From contig CM041465.1 of NCBI GenBank assembly GCA_023213395.1, positions 139,941,741 to 140,005,740 of the forward strand: a stretch of DNA of 64,000 nucleotides, in the 5' to 3' direction. The DNA is from Cycas panzhihuaensis (taxonomy: Eukaryota; Cycadophyta). This document shows positions 61,666-64,000 of this stretch, one piece after another. Within the stretch, counting starts at the first letter, position 1; every line of letters begins with the position of its first letter. The translations under genes were made by a program, and so were the position numbers. Below the pieces are notes generated by a model. The model did not search any database, had not been told where the DNA came from, and saw nothing but the letters and a program-made list of their open reading frames with translations.

Positions 61666-62880
61666 TTTGAAAGTAATTTAATCAATAAGAAAATGATGAT
61701 AAGATCAAGTAGAAATCTTGAATAAACAATGAGATAGAAACTAGAATTTTCTTTAAAATTTTGAATGAAGACAAGCTTGTTAGGATGAATATATATACTC
61801 AACTTTAACAAATTGAAAACTATAGTGAATGAGGTCAGAATAGCTTAAAATTTTATCAATATGTAGATTGCTGAAATGTGAATCCAATAAAACAGACGGT
61901 TTTGAAAAAGGATACCAATAAGTCACGTTTTGAATGAGGCAAAGGAGTGGACCTCCTTATGGAGCCTAACAGAGCGGTGGTAGGCAAAAATTGCATAAAA
62001 ATACTAATTAATCCTCAGAAAAGTTGAACAAATGATCAAGTATTATTTAAGAAGTAATCAATGATCTTTCAATTTGAAAATTTTTGAAAAATATATTAAA
62101 CAGGAGATGTAAAACAGTAGATTTAGGCCAATAGAATACCTCAACTTTAGCTGATTTGAAATATAAGAAAAATGTGTCAAACTATATGGAAAAATATATC
62201 ACAATGAAGAGAAATGAGTCAGCTTCCCAACGAAGTTGACGGAAATGAAATCTGATAAAAATTGCAAAAGTTATAGTGAAAAATGTAACAAGTATCTTTA
62301 TGGAGAATGTTCAAGAAACAGGCAAAATCAACTAAATTTCTTATTTTAACGATTAAAATATTAGTGAAAATGAAGTCAAAAAATTAAAGTAAAAGATGGG
62401 TATTAGAGTTTATATGACGTAGATTACTTATAGAAAAATTTGGATACAAAACAGTTTACCAAAAGTAAATAGCAGCTAGTTCTAAAACCGATTTTATTAA
62501 AAATGCAAAAAACGCTGAAATTTCGAAAGTCCAATGTTAAAAGGGGTGAAACGAGGTCAAATGGGCACCAAATTGGTCTTATGACCAGTCGAAATCGGTC
62601 TACGGAAAATTTCTGATCTATTGGTGCAGGTTTCGTCTGAAACCGATGCTCTAACAAAGAGTTATGGTGAAAAAACTCCAATAACCCTATAAAAATTAAA
62701 AAAATAAAAAAATAAAAAGAAAAACGTTAATAAAAAAAATAAAAAAACTCTTTAAAGGTGACTAATGGTCACGTGATGGTGTCCGTATAACCAGAGGCTA
62801 GAGAAAAAATAACTAGAGTTTAAAACGTAGAATTAAAATTATATTAAATACAATTAAATTTTATATTTTTTTAACTTTGT
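61666..62880 (-). other. AT-rich backbone of element F, shared with E
   Basis: No gene. Blocks near 62,200-62,440 and 62,540-62,800 match E's 18,590-19,200, including GGTCACGTGA near 62,770. Similarity ends near 62,880. Confidence 0.7.
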
Positions 62881-64000
62881 AAAAAATCGAAACATTAAAC
62901 AACTTGATGCCGGTGTAACAGCGAAGTCGAATTAATGAATATATGTGCAAATATATAGTTCTGCAAATCTTATGGCGAGGAGGCATTCGAAGGCTCAACT
63001 TAGGCCGTTCCACAAGGAATCGTTGTAATTCTCCGATACGAAGCTGCCCAAATGAAGAAAAAACTAAACGCAAAAGGGCGAGAATATAGCAATGAGCGCG
63101 CGAAACGTAAACTGAAATAATAAATAATGACACAACGCGCCAAGCACGCCAATATGTATATATATATATAATGACCGAATCGGAGAATATAATGACCGAA
63201 TCGGAGAACAGGGATATATAATGACCAAATAGAGATAATGACCGAGTAATAACCTTAGAATGAACTGCGCGCCAATATATATATAATGATTGATCCGCGC
63301 GTAATGGCAATAATAAAGTCAATACGCCATGCAACGAGTAATAAACGAGTATGAGTTATGAGCGCGCCGATAGAATAGCTGCGATGCGATGAGACGAAGA
63401 CGGCTAATGACGCAACGAATGAATATATAATAAAGCCAATAACAAAGGGCGTTGAGACGAAGACGGTTAATGAAGCCAATGACAAAGGTGCAGCGTGCCA
63501 AGTGCAGGCCGAGGTAACCCGGAGACTCAGCGACGCAGGCCAAGATTGGCTCAGACGCAAGTTGAGTGATAAAACGGTAGAGATAAACGGTGATAAAAAC
63601 AGAGCAAACGCGAGAGCGATACAATGAATATAAACATATAATTAATACAAGGCGATTTATAATCAATGGCGTGTATAAAAGCGGATCCGGACGGATCAAA
63701 TTAACCGGAGAGCGAGCGATTTATAAAGCGGATCCGGACGGATCAAACGGACTGTGTATTATACAATCAAAGAAGGGGCGGCGGCCGAATGCGGGAGGCG
63801 ATAGACTGAACGCGGCTGTCGACCAGTCGCAAAGCCTGAAGGCACAAGACAAGGCCATAATGCCAAATGCAAAGCCCGAGACAGCAAACAGATGGAAAGC
63901 CGTTGCAGTTGAACGAAGGTATAGTACAAGGCGATAACGCCAAATGCAAAGCCCGAGACGGCAAACGGACGGAAAGCCGTTAGGCGCGGCAAGGCGCTTG
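62881..64000. other. CpG-rich repetitive cargo of element F
   Basis: Abrupt change to DNA rich in CG dinucleotides (GCGCGCC, GGATCCGGACGGATC, ACGGAAAGCCG). Short repeats: ATAATGACCGA about five times near 63,165-63,245; AGCGGATCCGGACGGATCAAA at 63,680 and again about 47 bp later; GCCAAATGCAAAGCCCGAGA at 63,862 and again near 63,939. Overlapping frames on both strands show no recognisable protein. Origin unknown. Confidence 0.6.

Larger units (their letters stand above)
60564..64000 (-). mobile_element. Element F: E-family element with different cargo, runs off the right end
   Basis: Minus-strand LTR (60,564-60,966), polypurine tract, gag-like frame, AT-rich backbone matching E, then CpG-rich DNA from about 62,880. 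The LTR has a PPT on one side and a PBS on the other. The other LTR lies outside the window. Confidence 0.82.

Noticed and set aside
62861-63992. Overlapping frames of 65-157 codons on both strands in the CpG-rich block
   Set aside because: Frames overlap in several phases, follow the local repeats and show no domain; high GC lowers stop frequency.

Overview
The window looks like repeat-rich nuclear DNA of a land plant. It is AT-rich and is almost entirely stacked LTR retrotransposons (Ty1/copia and Ty3/gypsy, including a chromovirus), with one short LINE and long AT/GT microsatellites. The copia primer-binding sites are all of the plant initiator-tRNA-Met type (TGGTATCAGAG). I found no intact host gene, rRNA, tRNA or CRISPR array. 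Almost every retrotransposon reading frame is broken. In the best-preserved copy most stops are TAA/TAG at glutamine positions, the pattern expected from C-to-T decay of methylated repeats.

Left part (1-29,230): a nest of copia elements. Element C (- strand) is split by element B (+), and B is split in its integrase by element A (+). C's leader is split by element D (+, 312-bp LTRs, TSD GAAAA). D is split by element E (-, TSD AACAT), and E's own 5' LTR is split by a 623-bp solo LTR (TSD TAAAC). C's leader then abuts element I (-, 315-bp LTRs), which contains the 1.24-kb mini-element G (TSD CAAAC).

Middle (29,231-49,600): a stretch with no recognisable gene holds a 337-bp (AT)n tract. It is followed by a degenerate gypsy element J (+), split by chromovirus K (-, about 415-bp LTRs) between two copies of a 184-bp piece of J. 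Next come a second decayed chromovirus L with an internal 823-bp tandem duplication, a compound microsatellite, a 347-bp tandem repeat, and a 5'-truncated LINE tail with an almost intact RNase H domain and a 17-bp TSD.

Right part (49,600-64,000): a mostly blank AT-rich stretch, a complete but decayed copia H (-, TSD ATGAG), a head-to-head pair of LTRs, and element F, which runs off the right end.

The most interesting theme is the E/F/G family. These copia-like elements appear to encode only a short gag-like protein lying directly against the polypurine tract. In the slot 5' of a shared AT-rich backbone, E carries a fragment of a host aspartic protease (phytepsin type) gene and F carries unrelated CpG-rich repetitive DNA. 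This suggests a cargo-carrying, non-autonomous retrotransposon family.
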